A stretch of 64,000 nucleotides of DNA. Origin: Microstegium vimineum. Its lineage: Eukaryota; Streptophyta; Magnoliopsida; Poales; Poaceae. The DNA lies in the NCBI GenBank assembly GCA_022036555.1, contig CM039123.1, positions 15,722,326 to 15,786,325 of the forward strand, in the 5' to 3' direction. The notes under the pieces are model-generated. The model ran no database searches, was not told the origin of the DNA, and worked only from the letters and a program-made list of their open reading frames with translations. Of this stretch, positions 32,140 through 43,077 are shown piece after piece. The position numbers and the translations under genes were made by a program. Each line of letters begins with the position of its first letter. Position 1 is the first letter of the stretch.

Positions 32140-33785
32140 TGTTGACGGTCCTTAAGTACCAAATTCAACCGTCAAGTAAACACGGATAAGGATCTAATTG
32201 AAACCAATACCTAGAAATAGGATTTATACTGATAGAATTCCACGAGTTTTGGTGAATGTTTATTTCTGCAGGGGGATATCAGGAAATATGGAGGAAAGTC
32301 CCACATGTAAGCATTACATAAAGATAATTATCATCTGCAGGAAAAAGAACAATATAGAAGGGTCAAGAAGGCGCAGGAAGAAACGAGAGGCTGAGCGGGC
32401 CCAGGGGCAGGGCGGCCGCCCTACCCCCTGGGGCAGCCGCCCTAGGTCAGAGCCCAATGAGGCTCTGCCTTGTGGACCCTCTCCCCACTGCCTTTGAGGT
32501 TGCATCTAAGCCCTCCATTAAGGTCGGTTTGATCCGACGACCGACGTTCATTTGAGGAGGCTATATAAGGAAGGCCCCCTGACCCTGAGGGAGAGAGCCC
32601 CCCTGAAACCCTAATTCATTATTCATCTCAAGAGGAGAGGTCCCTGATCAAGCCCTAGAGCCACCACATCAACTAGATCTCTAGTTTAGCATAGCTACAT
32701 AGGATTAGAACTAGGAGGAGTCAATCTTCGATTGGTTTCTAGATCTGTCAAGAGGATCCTTGGTAATTCTCTCTGTAGTTCTTCATTTATTATTTATCAT
32801 TTGTTCTTCAATATTATGAATATGAGTTTGCTCTACATCATTATATTGTTTATGACTTTACTCTATTCGATTATGTTCTTAGTTATATTGTTCTTAGTTT
32901 ATGATGATTATATACTTGGCTTAGTTAGATCTGAATCATATCCATGTTTAGGATCGTATAGCGTTTATCCATCAGTACTATGGGTAAATGATAGGTATTG
33001 TGTAGGCGTGGTGCCTAGACCGTATTTATCTGTGATTGTACCCTATATTCCGGATCGAGAGGTAGATCGCGGGAGTGACAGTCCTATTGAGTCCTTTGTA
33101 GTCCTCCTCCCGTTTATAGGGCAGGCAGAGCAGTACTATTACGGGGAAATGATTGCTATGTTTCTCATCTTCCTTAGTAATACTTACTACACATGAATAT
33201 CTCTTATCTCGCCATGATTGCCAAGTATAATTGCACTAATCATAATATGCTAGACTGTATAGTTAAGAATGACTTAGGAAATATCTTTGTAGTTCGTCCT
33301 AATTCCATGCTAATGAGTTACTAGAATATCTGTTGAGGTGCTTATCATTATCTTATGTGGCTAATATATATGCTGATTAGTATTTATCTTTTGTCACTAT
33401 TCATTCATTATCTATATCTTATGTGACACTTATCCTATATTGAGAGAGATAGATGACAACTCTCCATTACACATGCAGTGATACTCCTTACTCATTCCTC
33501 ATTTATTCCTTAGTATCCCTTCCTAGTGGTAAAAATATAAATAACGATACGTGGAATACTCCTGGTTAAAATGCTATTTCAGTATAATCTGTGCGCTTGC
33601 AGATACACATTTATATTTATTATTTATTAGAAGAGCAAATGCATATATTTCAATATCGCATCTCTCTGCCATGCTGGGGATGACAACTTGGCTTAAATGG
33701 TATGAGAGGTGGTTAACTATTTTTGGCGCCGTTATTAGGAATAGTAATTAATCTACTTTTGGTAATGACATTAGAAGTGTCAACA
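32140..33785 (+). mobile_element. Gypsy 5' LTR (1646 bp)
   Basis: Starts TGTTGACGGTCC and ends TGTCAACA, 7 bp before a tRNA-Asp primer site. An inverse CCGTCAAG box lies 35 bp into the LTR. TATATAAGG at 32562-32570 is the TATA box. The hairpin TAGGC-GTGGT-GCCTA is at 33003-33017, and a CTGTGCGCTTGCAG box near 33587. The first 1.2 kb is nearly identical to the truncated copy at 60389. It inserted into the integrase fragment on its left. Confidence 0.9.
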
Positions 33786-33792
33786 AGCATTT

Positions 33793-33810
33793 TGGCGCCG
33801 TTGCCGGGGA
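33793..33810 (+). other. tRNA-Asp primer-binding site
   Basis: TGGCGCCGTTGCCGGGGA is an exact complement to the 3' end of plant tRNA-Asp. A degenerate copy (TTTTTGGCGCCGTT) also occurs at about 33721, inside the LTR end. Confidence 0.9.
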
Positions 33811-33950
33811 AGGTTGATTAGCTATCAAAAGGAATAAATGAGTTATCACTTGCATCACTAATGTGATTGAGAAAACATCAATTCTCTACTCATATAGCCT
33901 TACCCTTGATCTTTGCCTATTTTTCCTATCATTTTTATGCAGGGTAATGT

Positions 33951-34908
33951 ATGAATAGGTTTGATCTTCCTGACAATTTTGTTGAAAATCCCGAAGCATT
34001 AATCAGAAGGACAAAAGCCAAGCTCAAGAAAGTAACAGAATCATCATCATTAACATCTCAGCTTGAAGCTTCACCCAATCAAGAAGATCATCAAAACATC
34101 GTTCGAGACTTGACATCAGAGTTCGAAGCCATGGCAGACAAGTCAATCCGTGAGTTCTCAGCCCCCACCACGGACAACATCCGCACTGGACCTGCTGCGA
34201 ACATTGATCGGTCATTTGAGCTTAAGCCTGCACTCATCAACATGGTGCAAGCAAGCCAGTTCTGTGGGAAAGCACATGAAGACGCTAGTGCTCATCTCCA
34301 ACACTTCCTGGAGATTTGCAGCACATTCACTATCAAGGATATCCCTAGAGACGCCATACTATTTCACCTTTTCCCATTCTCACTCTTGGGAAGAGTGAAG
34401 CAGTGGTTCTATGCAACCAAGGAGAAGAATACTACATGGGCACTCTGCTCCACTAATTTTCTAGTAAAGTTCTTTCCCATGGGAAAGACCAATGCTCTCC
34501 GTGGGAAAATTTCAAGTTTTCAGCAACAACATGACGAGTCCGTTCCAGAAGCATGGGAGCGCTTCCATGACTACATCCTAGAATGTCCCCATCATGGAAT
34601 GGAAAATTGGCTACTTATGCAGACCTTTTTATCATGGGCTCAGCAACAACACTCGTGAGACCATGGATGCTGCTGCCGGAGGAGCATTCCAAGCACTTAC
34701 AATACCACAAGCCACAACTCTTATGGAGAAGATGGCATCCAACCAAGGTTGGAGTGAAGAAAGAACTCAAACTCATAAGAAAAGTAGAGGTATGCACCAG
34801 CTCAAAGAGGTAGACATGCTGTCAGCAAAGCTAGACCTGCTCATGAAGAGGCTCGATGAGAAAGCTGGAGAAAAAAAGAAGTTATGCACATTTATGACTC
34901 TCACATGA
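33951..34908 (+). pseudogene. Gypsy gag (capsid), two frameshifts
   Basis: Starts MNRFDLPDNF directly after the leader. The capsid core reads LKPALINMVQASQFCGKAHE, then PFSLLGRVKQWFY and NFLVKFFPMGKTNALRGKIS, matching gypsy gag. The frame changes between 34594 and 34658 and again between 34884 and 34908, after which the nucleocapsid continues in the original frame. These shifts break the polyprotein, so this copy cannot make a full Gag, unless one shift is a natural recoding site, which is unlikely for two. Confidence 0.85.
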
Positions 34909-36467
34909 CCTGTGAAGAGTGTGGAGACACTGGACACTCAGGCAATCATTGTCCAGAATTGCAAGAGGATGTGAACTATATCAACAACAACAATTACAAC
35001 CGTCCTCAGCAAAATCAAGGTTGGAATCAACAACAACAAAGGCCTAACTACTCAGGTAATTATCAAGGTAATAATTCTTATAATAATCCTAGTTTTTCAC
35101 CTTTGAGAGAGTTAGTAGCTAATCAAGGAAAGTTAATGGATAACATGTCTAAGAAATTAGCATCTAATGATAAAATACTAGAAACTGTAAACAATAGAAT
35201 GGATAATTTTTATGTTGCCATCAAGAATCAAATTAGCTTCAATAAAATGATTGAATCTCAGCTAACCCAAATAGCTGCTGTTCCTACCACTAACCTCGGT
35301 ATTCCATCACAACCGGAAGGATTAGAATCTGCAAATCTTGTAGACATATTTGATGCAGGTGCTTATTGGAATAACCCCACTGAAGAGTGGTGTAACGACT
35401 TCCTACCAACCAAGAAAGGAGACCCAGGACGACCCGTCATCCCAATCTCCATTGGCACCATGGACTTTCCTGAAGCACTTTGCGACTTTGGCGCAAGCGT
35501 CAATATCATGCCTAGAGTAATCTATGAGAAATTCTTCAATTATCCTTTATCAGATACAACCTTGTGTTTGCAGCTTGCAGATCGGACACTATGCTACCCA
35601 AGAGGAATATTAAAAGATATCCGTGTCCAAATTGGTACCTCACATGTCCCAGCAGACTTCATGGTGATAGAGACCGGTGTAGATGAGAGGTCACCCATCC
35701 TAGGGAGGCCACTCTTGAACACCGCTAGAGCTGTCATCTATGCTAGCGCTGCCAAGATCAGTTTCTTCATCAAAGGGAAGAAGGAGACATTCTCCTTCAA
35801 GAACAAGACCCTACAATCTCCTGAACAACACCAACATGAGCCAAGGAAGAGGACCAATAGGAGGAACAAACAGAACAAGCAGAGCGAGAACAAGCAGAAC
35901 AAGAATAAGAAGCAAGTACAGACAGAATCAACAAAGATGGTCACTGCACTCCACAATAATCAAGATCACCAAATCAAGTCACCTCATTTGATCAAGAAGG
36001 ACGACCCAGGTATCCCAACCATTGAATACACAATCAACAGATGCTCCTTCCAGAAAGTAATCTGCAACAACGAATCAGGCGTCAACATTATGGCCAAGTT
36101 GACCTATGAGTTTCTGTATGGTACAATGCCTCTACATCCAACATACACCCAACTCCAGATGGCAGATCAAACATTCCACGTCGTTGAAGGCATAGCAAAA
36201 GATGTCCCCATCCAAATTGATGACCACTTCATCCCTACAGACTTCCTAGTCGTTGATATGGGAGAAGATGATTATGATCCACCTATCATCCTTGGAAGAC
36301 CGTTCCTAAGCACCACCAAAGCTATCATCTACATTGGGGCAGGAGAAGTGCACCTACACTTCCCCTCTGAGAAGGTATGTCGCTACTTTAATGCTAACTA
36401 TATTGTTGAAGAATCTAAGCAGAATAGAACAAAAAGAAGACATCGCTACTGCAACCAGAAGAAGTAG
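34884..36467 (+). CDS. Gypsy nucleocapsid-protease ORF with doubled protease-like domain
   Basis: An open frame of 527 codons. It opens with a CX2CX4HX4C zinc knuckle (residues 10-23, CEECGDTGHSGNHC), then an Asn/Gln-rich linker. A retroviral-type aspartic protease domain at about 180-300 has the catalytic motif DFGASVNIMP (Asp201) and ends SPILGRPLLNT. A Lys/Asn/Gln-rich spacer (about 310-350) is followed by a second domain of the same layout at about 375-490. In it the catalytic position reads NNESGVNIM (Glu397 for Asp) and the end motif is IILGRPFLSTT. No RT follows; the frame stops at 36467. The doubling suggests an in-element duplication in which the second copy lost catalysis. The first ATG is arbitrary, since the real product would be a Gag-Pro fusion. 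Confidence 0.75.
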   Translation: MHIYDSHMTCEECGDTGHSGNHCPELQEDVNYINNNNYNRPQQNQGWNQQQQRPNYSGNYQGNNSYNNPSFSPLRELVANQGKLMDNMSKKLASNDKILETVNNRMDNFYVAIKNQISFNKMIESQLTQIAAVPTTNLGIPSQPEGLESANLVDIFDAGAYWNNPTEEWCNDFLPTKKGDPGRPVIPISIGTMDFPEALCDFGASVNIMPRVIYEKFFNYPLSDTTLCLQLADRTLCYPRGILKDIRVQIGTSHVPADFMVIETGVDERSPILGRPLLNTARAVIYASAAKISFFIKGKKETFSFKNKTLQSPEQHQHEPRKRTNRRNKQNKQSENKQNKNKKQVQTESTKMVTALHNNQDHQIKSPHLIKKDDPGIPTIEYTINRCSFQKVICNNESGVNIMAKLTYEFLYGTMPLHPTYTQLQMADQTFHVVEGIAKDVPIQIDDHFIPTDFLVVDMGEDDYDPPIILGRPFLSTTKAIIYIGAGEVHLHFPSEKVCRYFNANYIVEESKQNRTKRRHRYCNQKK

Positions 36468-36963
36468 AATACCAAGGATGGATGGGCAAACTATGAAGGC
36501 GAAGTGTCAAGATATGAAGAGAGATACCCCGAAGAAGAAGAGTCAATATACGCAACTCCACTCTCTAGGCCAAACACACCACCAACCCCAAGGTTGGGAA
36601 ATGAAAGATCATTCTACGACTACCACATGCACGAGAGCGGAGAATCATGGGAAGAAACAAAGGTATGTCCCTTTAATTATAATGAGTATCCAGGAAAGAG
36701 AGCTTGTCCTAGGGAGGCCACAACACCGACACAAGTGTGGAGAGAAAAAAAACTATAGAAGAAGAAGAAGCATAGCCGGAGGCACCAGCCACGTCGTTCA
36801 ATGAGCCCCAGGACAACTAAGGACGCAAGGAGTCCTGTTTGGAGGACTTAAACCACCGAACGCCGTGCCAAGAGGTAAAACTTGGTATTTATCCTTTTTC
36901 CCTCAGTTATTTACTTTCCCTAAATAGTTAATCATGTTTACACTATCTTAAAATATATATACA

Positions 36964-37033
<70 letters not shown>

Positions 37034-37335
37034 GAGAGTTTATGATCCTGCTAAATGATAACATCCATTAGAGGAAGCTCGACATGATCCAGGCTAGAGA
37101 TTTATACTAACACTTAATCATTCCACAAGCTTTGTTGTCTATTTGAGCTTCACAGAATTCAAGGATCAAAGAAGAACAGCAACCAGAGCTCATCCTATCC
37201 GCTGTCAGAGTACTCTGACAAGACAAGAACACCTCTGCTACCTGCAAGTTACATCAGAAGAAATTACGTCAAAATCCAGCTTAGGGGAGAGCACCCCCAT
37301 ACTCAGCTATGTATTTCTACCTATCAGTCTTTATG
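36468..37335 (+). mobile_element. Non-coding downstream part of the gypsy element
   Basis: After the protease ORF there is no RT or integrase. Small frames near 36480-36800 are Glu/Arg-rich remnants. An (AAT)n run lies at 36964-37033. A G-rich box, AGGGGAGAGCACCCCC, at about 37283-37298 recurs at 53002 in another element. Near 37335 sequence switches to a minus-strand gypsy RT, so the 3' part and 3' LTR are missing. Confidence 0.55.
36964..37033. repeat. (AAT)n microsatellite, about 70 bp
   Basis: Uninterrupted AAT/ATA repeats, about 23 units. Confidence 0.95.
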
Positions 37336-39247
37336 ATATCTATACTCTCTCTAGATGGTGCAATTTCTGGATTAGTTGGGATGAGATGGGTGCAAAGAAC
37401 AGGGCTAATGCCTTTAAAGTCTTGGAGTGAATATCCAAAAGCAGCTCGATGCTTTTCTAAAACAGTTATTAGGCGTAAAGATTCTTCTTGAGATAGTTTA
37501 TCACTTATTATTACTGGAGAATCTTGATGATTATTTAGAAAAATATATTTAAGACCAGAAGGCAAAGGTTTAAGTTCAATAAGGGCTTAGGTGGCTCTAG
37601 CAATTCATCGAGAGGTTCAGGATTGATGGGATCCTCGTCCTCTTCTTCAATGAAGAACTGGGTATCATCATCTAAGTCTGGTTCATTTAATTCTTCAAAA
37701 TTTATAGCTTTAATTTCCACTATTGGATCTGGAAAAAGAGGCAGCTCTTCCTTAGTTTTTAAAGAATGAATTATAGGAACGAAGAGCTTGAAACTTTTTC
37801 CTAATCTTATATCTAGTTTTTTTGTTTGGCCTTCTTGAATAAGTCTCTCTATTGGTAAGCCTATCAACACATCAAACTCTCAAACATCAAAGATGTGAAA
37901 GTTTAACAGGACTTGGACTCCATTAACATAAATAGGAAAGGCACATATTACTCCTGAACTAGGAATAATGTGGCCTGAAAGATTTTTTAGCATTTTAGTT
38001 GTAGGAATTAATGGCATGTCTTTCAAAAACATTTTTGCAAACATAGCAGACATGATATTAATACTTACAACAGGATTATAAAGAGCATCAAAAGGATCTT
38101 TATCAATTTGACATTTAAGAGTGACAGAGGGAGAATCTAAACGAATAGAATCAAATGAAAGTTCTAATTCTTCTAACCACTCATCACTCAAAACAAAGAT
38201 GAACTCTTTTGTTGTCTCTTTAAAGAACTTTACCTCATCAGGATGAACATGATTTAAAACTTTAGATTTATATCCTTGAGGTTTCATAATTACTTGATAG
38301 TTTGCAGTATTTCCATAATCATCAAAAAGTTCATCCTCAAAATCAAGCATAAAATCAGGAAGTGGAGCTATTTCCTTTTCTTTTTCGAATAGTTCAGGTT
38401 CTATACTAGCTAAAGGTTTAAAAGGTTCATACAAAGAATAGATTTAGCTAGCTGAGTTTCTACTTCTATCAACTCTTCTTTTTCAGTAGGAAGATCATTT
38501 AAGATATTCATCAGAATTGTTTTAGCATGTGTAGCAGTAATATACATAAAAGCTCCTCCTACGACCAAATTAAGATATGCTCTAGTTTTTTCATTAAGGC
38601 CTAAAAAGAAATGTTGTAAAAGCATGGGTTCTAGCAAAGCAAGACAAGGTCCCGAATTCACAAAATCATCAAAACGCTCCCAAGCCTTACCTAGCGATTC
38701 GTTATCTAATTGTTTAAAACCTATTATTTTCAAACGAAGTTTAGCGACTCTATCGATAGGGAAAAAATTAAGACAAAAGTTAGAACATAACGTTTCCCAA
38801 TCTCCTTGACTACTCCCAACATGACGCTTATACCAATGTTTGGCTTTTCCTGTTAGTGAGAATAGAAAAAGCTTCCACCTTAACGTTTCATTACTCATGC
38901 CTTCAATGTGAAGACTTGAACAGATCTCTTCAAAATTATTTAAATGGGAATAGGGATTTTCGATAGAATTACCAGAAAAAGTGTTTTCCTGAACTAAGTG
39001 AATTAACTTCGGGCTTAGTTCATAGCCATGTGATGTGATAGGTTTAGATGATTCTACTGGCTGTAAACTTAAACCCGATGGTGCTCCAAATTGATATAAA
39101 AGTTGAGGTGTGGATTCCATTAAAAGATAAAAACAAAACAATAAAGTAAATAAAGCAAAGATAAAAGTATAATACAAGATTAAGCTAAACTTAAAGTCAA
39201 TCTCAAAGAATAAACAACCGTTCCCCGGCAACGGCGCCAGAAATGCT
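37335..39247 (-). pseudogene. Gypsy 5' half: gag, protease-like region, RT start
   Basis: Minus strand. Gag starts MESTPQLLYQFGAPSGLSL (about 39120) and has the capsid motifs LKIIGFKQLDNESLGKAWER and MLLQHFFLGLNEKTRAYLNL. It is followed at 38434-37880 by a protease-like region (FDALYNPVVSINIMS) in which the usual D-S/T-G is not evident. An acidic linker and the very start of RT (LPSGLKYIFLNNHQDSPVII, then KHRAAFGYSLQDFKGISPVL) come last. Frames change at about 38420, 37875 and 37550. The primer site is at 39221-39239 (inverse of TGGCGCCGTTGCCGGGGAA). The rest of pol is absent at 37335. Confidence 0.85.
39221..39239 (-). other. tRNA-Asp primer-binding site
   Basis: The plus strand shows TTCCCCGGCAACGGCGCCA, the inverse of the tRNA-Asp primer site, 8 bp from the LTR edge at 39248. 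It sets the minus orientation of the gag to its left. Confidence 0.9.
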
Positions 39248-39421
39248 TGTTGATGTTCCTTAGAGCACACGAGTAAATTAGTTATCTGCAAGCGCACAGA
39301 TAAACAACGATGTAGCACTTCACCGAGATAACCCAGTTTTAAATATCGAACCGTGTATGAGGATGACTAAGTCTATATTAACTTAACCCGTTTCACGATC
39401 AAATATAGATTTCCCTTTTGA
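39248..39421 (-). mobile_element. Truncated end of a gypsy 5' LTR
   Basis: The first plus-strand bases TGTTGATGTTCC correspond to the 3' end of a minus-strand LTR. The CTGCAAGCGCACAG box and GTAGCACTTCACCG text match the terminal part of related LTRs. After about 170 bp the similarity stops at the plus-strand gypsy ORF, so most of this LTR is lost. Confidence 0.65.
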
Positions 39422-40283
39422 AATCGAGGATGACCTTTTCTCTGTTTCCGATTTTGGAAACACCTCAAATCTCCCCGTGCAAAAGAGATCTTCTAGATCT
39501 TCTGCACTAAACCTTGATTCTCCAAATCATCTAAAGGAAACGATCCAACAACTCACATCTATCATGAGCAATGAATGGCTTAAGGAGGCTGAAACTTCAT
39601 CCGAAGTAATTCGGATTATTTCTCCCTCCACAACCATTCGTTGTTTCATGAAAAGTGTTGCATTAGATTCTCTTTACAATCCCACTGTCGGAGTGAGCAT
39701 TATGTCTGATTCTCTAGCATATGCTCTCTTCACGGGCAATGAACCTTTGACTCCAAGTGACAAACTCCTAAAGACTCCATCTGGAGAAGTCATAAAGAGT
39801 CATGGGATTGCACGCATGGTCCCAATCACAATCAACGAAATTAAGATTCTCTTGAATTTCTATATCTTTGAGATCTCGGATTTCGATCTTTTGATCGGAC
39901 ACCCCCTTGAAAAGCTTATACAAGAAAGCAAACATTCGGGGAGCCTTGATGTCAACCTCGGGAAAGGAGTGAATCATTCGGTTCCCTTAACTCGATCTAC
40001 CAATTCAAAAGTAGAATTGAATCCTGAGTGTCAGCCGATGGAGGAAGTGATGGCAGCCTCTCTTTTAGATGCTTTCGAACCAAATCTTGAAGATGATGCT
40101 CAACATTTCATCCAACAAGAAGACAACTTGGATGAACCTATAGATTTGAAGGAATCTAAACCACCACTTAAACCTCCCATCGAGCTCAAACCCCTTCCTT
40201 CTGGCCTCAAGTATGTATTCCTCAATGGTGATAGAGAATCCCCCGTAATCATAAGTGATAAGCTTTCTACGGTGGAGACCCTT
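39422..40283 (+). pseudogene. Gypsy protease-like region and RT start, truncated by gap
   Basis: Plus strand, homologous to the minus-strand copy at 37535-38434. It reads EIEDDLFSVSDFGNTSNLP, then ALDSLYNPTVGVSIMSDSL, ISDFDLLIGHPLEKLIQ, an acidic linker, and PLPSGLKYVFLNGDRESPVI at the RT start. The frame is open from 39477 to the assembly gap. It starts abruptly at 39422 without gag or LTR, next to an LTR remnant of opposite orientation. Whether RT follows is hidden by the gap. Confidence 0.8.
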
Positions 40284-40383
40284 NNNNNNNNNNNNNNNNN
40301 NNNNNNNNNNNNNNNNNNNNNNNNNNNNNNNNNNNNNNNNNNNNNNNNNNNNNNNNNNNNNNNNNNNNNNNNNNNNNNNNNNN
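40284..40383. other. Assembly gap, 100 N
   Basis: Exactly 100 Ns, a conventional size for a gap of unknown length. Sequence families differ on the two sides, so the distance across is unknown. Confidence 0.99.
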
Positions 40384-41473
40384 GGGACAGGACGTTATCT
40401 TCGGAGGTAAGCAACGGACGTCGACCCGTCCATCAAAATCTCGAGGGAGCGAAGGCTGGCCCTTGCACAGGGTTCAACAGTCGCCCTCGAGTACCTGAGG
40501 TCAGGGAGGACCCAGTGTTACGAACTCCGGTTCACCCCCAAATCTCGAGGGGGAGAAGGCTGGCCCCACAAACAGGTTTCACAGCCGCCCTCGAGTATGC
40601 GAGTCAGGGATGACCCAGGGGGGGCCAGGCGCGAGCCCCTAGCTCGAGAACGCACGCTCGAGGCCCCCCAGGACATATCCAAGGCATAACCACGGAATAC
40701 CCAAGGATCCCTTCGACGGGAGGCATCAGGCCACCGACTCTCATCGAACAGAGTTGGCACCTAGGTAATCCACGCGGTATTGCTTGAATCAGAATGCCTC
40801 AGGGCTTCTATCGACCCTGTCAAAGGGGGCACGAGTTCCCACTTGGATTTCAGTTGAATTTATACCCGTTACCAGCTCGCAATGGACTTTGAGGCTCGTC
40901 CTTACGAAGGCCCATAGAGGACGTCGAGGCTCGTCCTAACGAGGATAGCACGATGCTCTTCGCCCCACAATCCAAGCGCAAGGATCCGTGGGAAGGACGC
41001 TATGAGGTAGTGAAAGTCCAGCCACACGAGGGTCGGGGGCTAGACTACGCACGAATCCCCTCGACGAAAGAGGGTTGAAAACACTCGTAGCCTGGCAGAC
41101 AGAGTTGACCCCTCGATAGGGTGCTATGACTCCAGTTTAACCCTCGAGGGAGCGTAGGCTGGCCCTCGTAAGGGTTTCGATGGCCGCCCTCGAGCCCCCC
41201 TTTTTTCAGGAAGTGGAACGCTCGTAGCCTGACGAACAGAATCGACCGCTCGATAGGGCGCTACGGCTCTGGGTAATCCTAACTCCCCTCAATAGGACAC
41301 ACGTCAAAGCCCCCAGAGGAGTTCTTAATCACTCCTCTGGGGCCTCGGGGGCTACCCCCACGGGGTGCGCTCGCGCGCACCCCACGGAGAATCGAATCTC
41401 TTACTAACCCTGCAAATCATCGGCTAAAGCCTCTATACGGATTCTTCTTATCCGCATAAAGGCTCGGGGCTAC
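40384..41473 (+). mobile_element. 3' untranslated region of an LTR element with 52-bp boxes
   Basis: Non-coding, GC-rich sequence leading up to the LTR at 41474. Three 52-bp units at 40440-40491, 40544-40595 and 41143-41194 each begin CTCGAGGG and end CCCTCGAG, with AGGCTGGCCC inside. CCTCGATAGGG phrases lie between them. A purine-rich GGCTCGGGGCTAC tract precedes the LTR, fitting a polypurine tract. The coding part lies left of the gap or is missing. Confidence 0.6.
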
Positions 41474-42809
41474 TGTCGGGTACAAAGGTAAGGGGTACCC
41501 TAAACCTGCGATAAACTAACGCTCAACATAGCAACCATTTTTAAGACAAGATCCGATCAGCCGTTCAAGTCAATGGAGAAAGGCCCATCACGCAAAGGCC
41601 TCCCTCACCGGCGACAACAACCAGTCGTGGGCTGGCCCATTACTAGAAAAATAGATGAACAAGGGTCGAACGAACGACCCCCGGCCCTGCCCCGACTGAC
41701 GGACCGGGGTCGAACGAACGACCCCCCGCCCCTGCCTCGACTTACGAACAGGGGTCGAACGAACGACCCCTCCGCCTCCGCCTCTGCCTCGACCCCTCGA
41801 ATGACGAACAGGGGGTCGAACGAACGACCCCTGAGAAGGAAGCTCGACCGATTTACGTGCTCCCGGTATGGGTTAAAGGGGATCCAATGCGCCTGCCTGC
41901 CCCCGCCTAACGACATGGGCGGCCACTACCGTAGTCAAATCCATCAGCTCACCGCCCGTGCCCTGGATCTCCGTCAACTGTGCGGCCGCTGTAGCCACAT
42001 CGCAGGTACAGACTCCAGAGGCACCCCCTCGAGCCTTGAACAGGGCAGCCCTCGACTGTGTCTTCAGGGATGCGACAGGGTCACGCCGGCCTCGACCTCC
42101 CCCCCCCCCCCTCGACCGGGGGGCTCGACCACTGTCCCCAACCACTCCGGCATGGCTCCCGTTCAATCCGTCCCGCATCAACTGTGAAACTCGTACCCGT
42201 CTACAGAAGGCCGACCGCGCTGCACCATGACGTGCCGACACGTCCAGTCCGCCATCACCATACTCCGAAACACCGGAAGGACGGGAAGGCCACGCCGCTA
42301 CAACGATCAGCGTCCCACCACCAGCATGACGCCATGGACACGCCTCCCATGCCGCCACAGTTTAGGATTCTGTACTCCCGTACCTCCCCTTGATCTATAA
42401 AAGGGGACGTCGGGATAGAAGAAAGGGGGATGGTCAGAGACACACGGAAAGAGACTCTCATTCACATCGACTCAGACATTCGTATCAGACATCAGCTCTG
42501 ACCCTCATACACCACACACCCGATTGCTTGATCGACCTCTCAAGCAATCAACCGACCACCTAGGATAGCCCTGCTAGCCTAGGCCTCAGCTCATCCTGAG
42601 CACTCCTGTGTAAACTAGCTTGTACCCCCCCTGTACGAGCACTTCGGTGCAAGATAATACGATCCATCCTCCCCCGCTGGACGTAGGGCCTCCTTTGCCC
42701 GAACCAGGATAAATCTTGTGTTCTTCTTGCATCAAGTCTGGGAGAGGGAGCACGCAATATACAAATTTACTAGCCGGTGGTCTTGACCCCCTGGGTCATA
42801 ACGCCGACA
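41474..42809 (+). mobile_element. LTR (1336 bp), TGTCGGGTAC type
   Basis: Starts TGTCGGGTACAAAGG and ends ACGCCGACA. CTATAAAAGGGG near 42396 is the TATA box. U3 contains four palindromic units GGGGTCGAACGAACGACCCC or near copies (41662-41681, 41706-41725, 41751-41770, 41812-41831). The upstream polypurine-like tract marks it as a 3' LTR in plus orientation. Right of it CACTA sequence resumes, so the element inserted into or beside that CACTA. Open frames within it are compositional. Confidence 0.8.
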
Positions 42810-43077
42810 AATGTAGCAATAAAATGACTGAATAGCAACTATGTACTTTATGTTGCAAGAGCACCAGATAGTTGCAACGCTAATCGACATTAATGCTATG
42901 AAATATCATCATGGCAAACGTGCACACCCTATGGCCACGGTGTATAAAAAGGGGGTTGCTATAGGGATAACATATTGCCATGGTTGGGACAAATGTTGCA
43001 GAACGTCCCCCTTTTACCACACATTTTCATGCGTTGCACGGAGGGTACTGTGGCAATTTGGTGTGAGTCTTGTAGTG
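42810..43077 (+). mobile_element. Second CACTA right end
   Basis: Ends CTTGTAGTG at 43077. The preceding 260 bp carry TTGCAAC, GTAGCAAT and TTGCCA words in both orientations, like the end at 29413 but not the same 111-bp array. The left side is cut by the LTR at 41474-42809. It is a different or more diverged CACTA copy in the same orientation. Confidence 0.6.

Noticed and set aside
32732..33196. Hydrophobic ORF in the LTR, partly repeated at 61259-61447
   Set aside because: Lies in LTR sequence; conservation follows from shared LTR ancestry, and the first half is frameshifted in the second copy.
33721..33734. Second primer-binding site inside the LTR end (TTTTTGGCGCCGTT)
   Set aside because: Only the first half matches tRNA-Asp; it is followed by ATTAGG and lies before the true LTR end.
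39477..40613. Single 378-codon ORF across the assembly gap
   Set aside because: The middle is Ns; sequence on the right belongs to a different, non-coding element region.
41573..42393. ORFs of 90-204 codons inside the 41474-42809 LTR
   Set aside because: Overlapping frames on both strands in GC-rich palindromic U3; no family resemblance.
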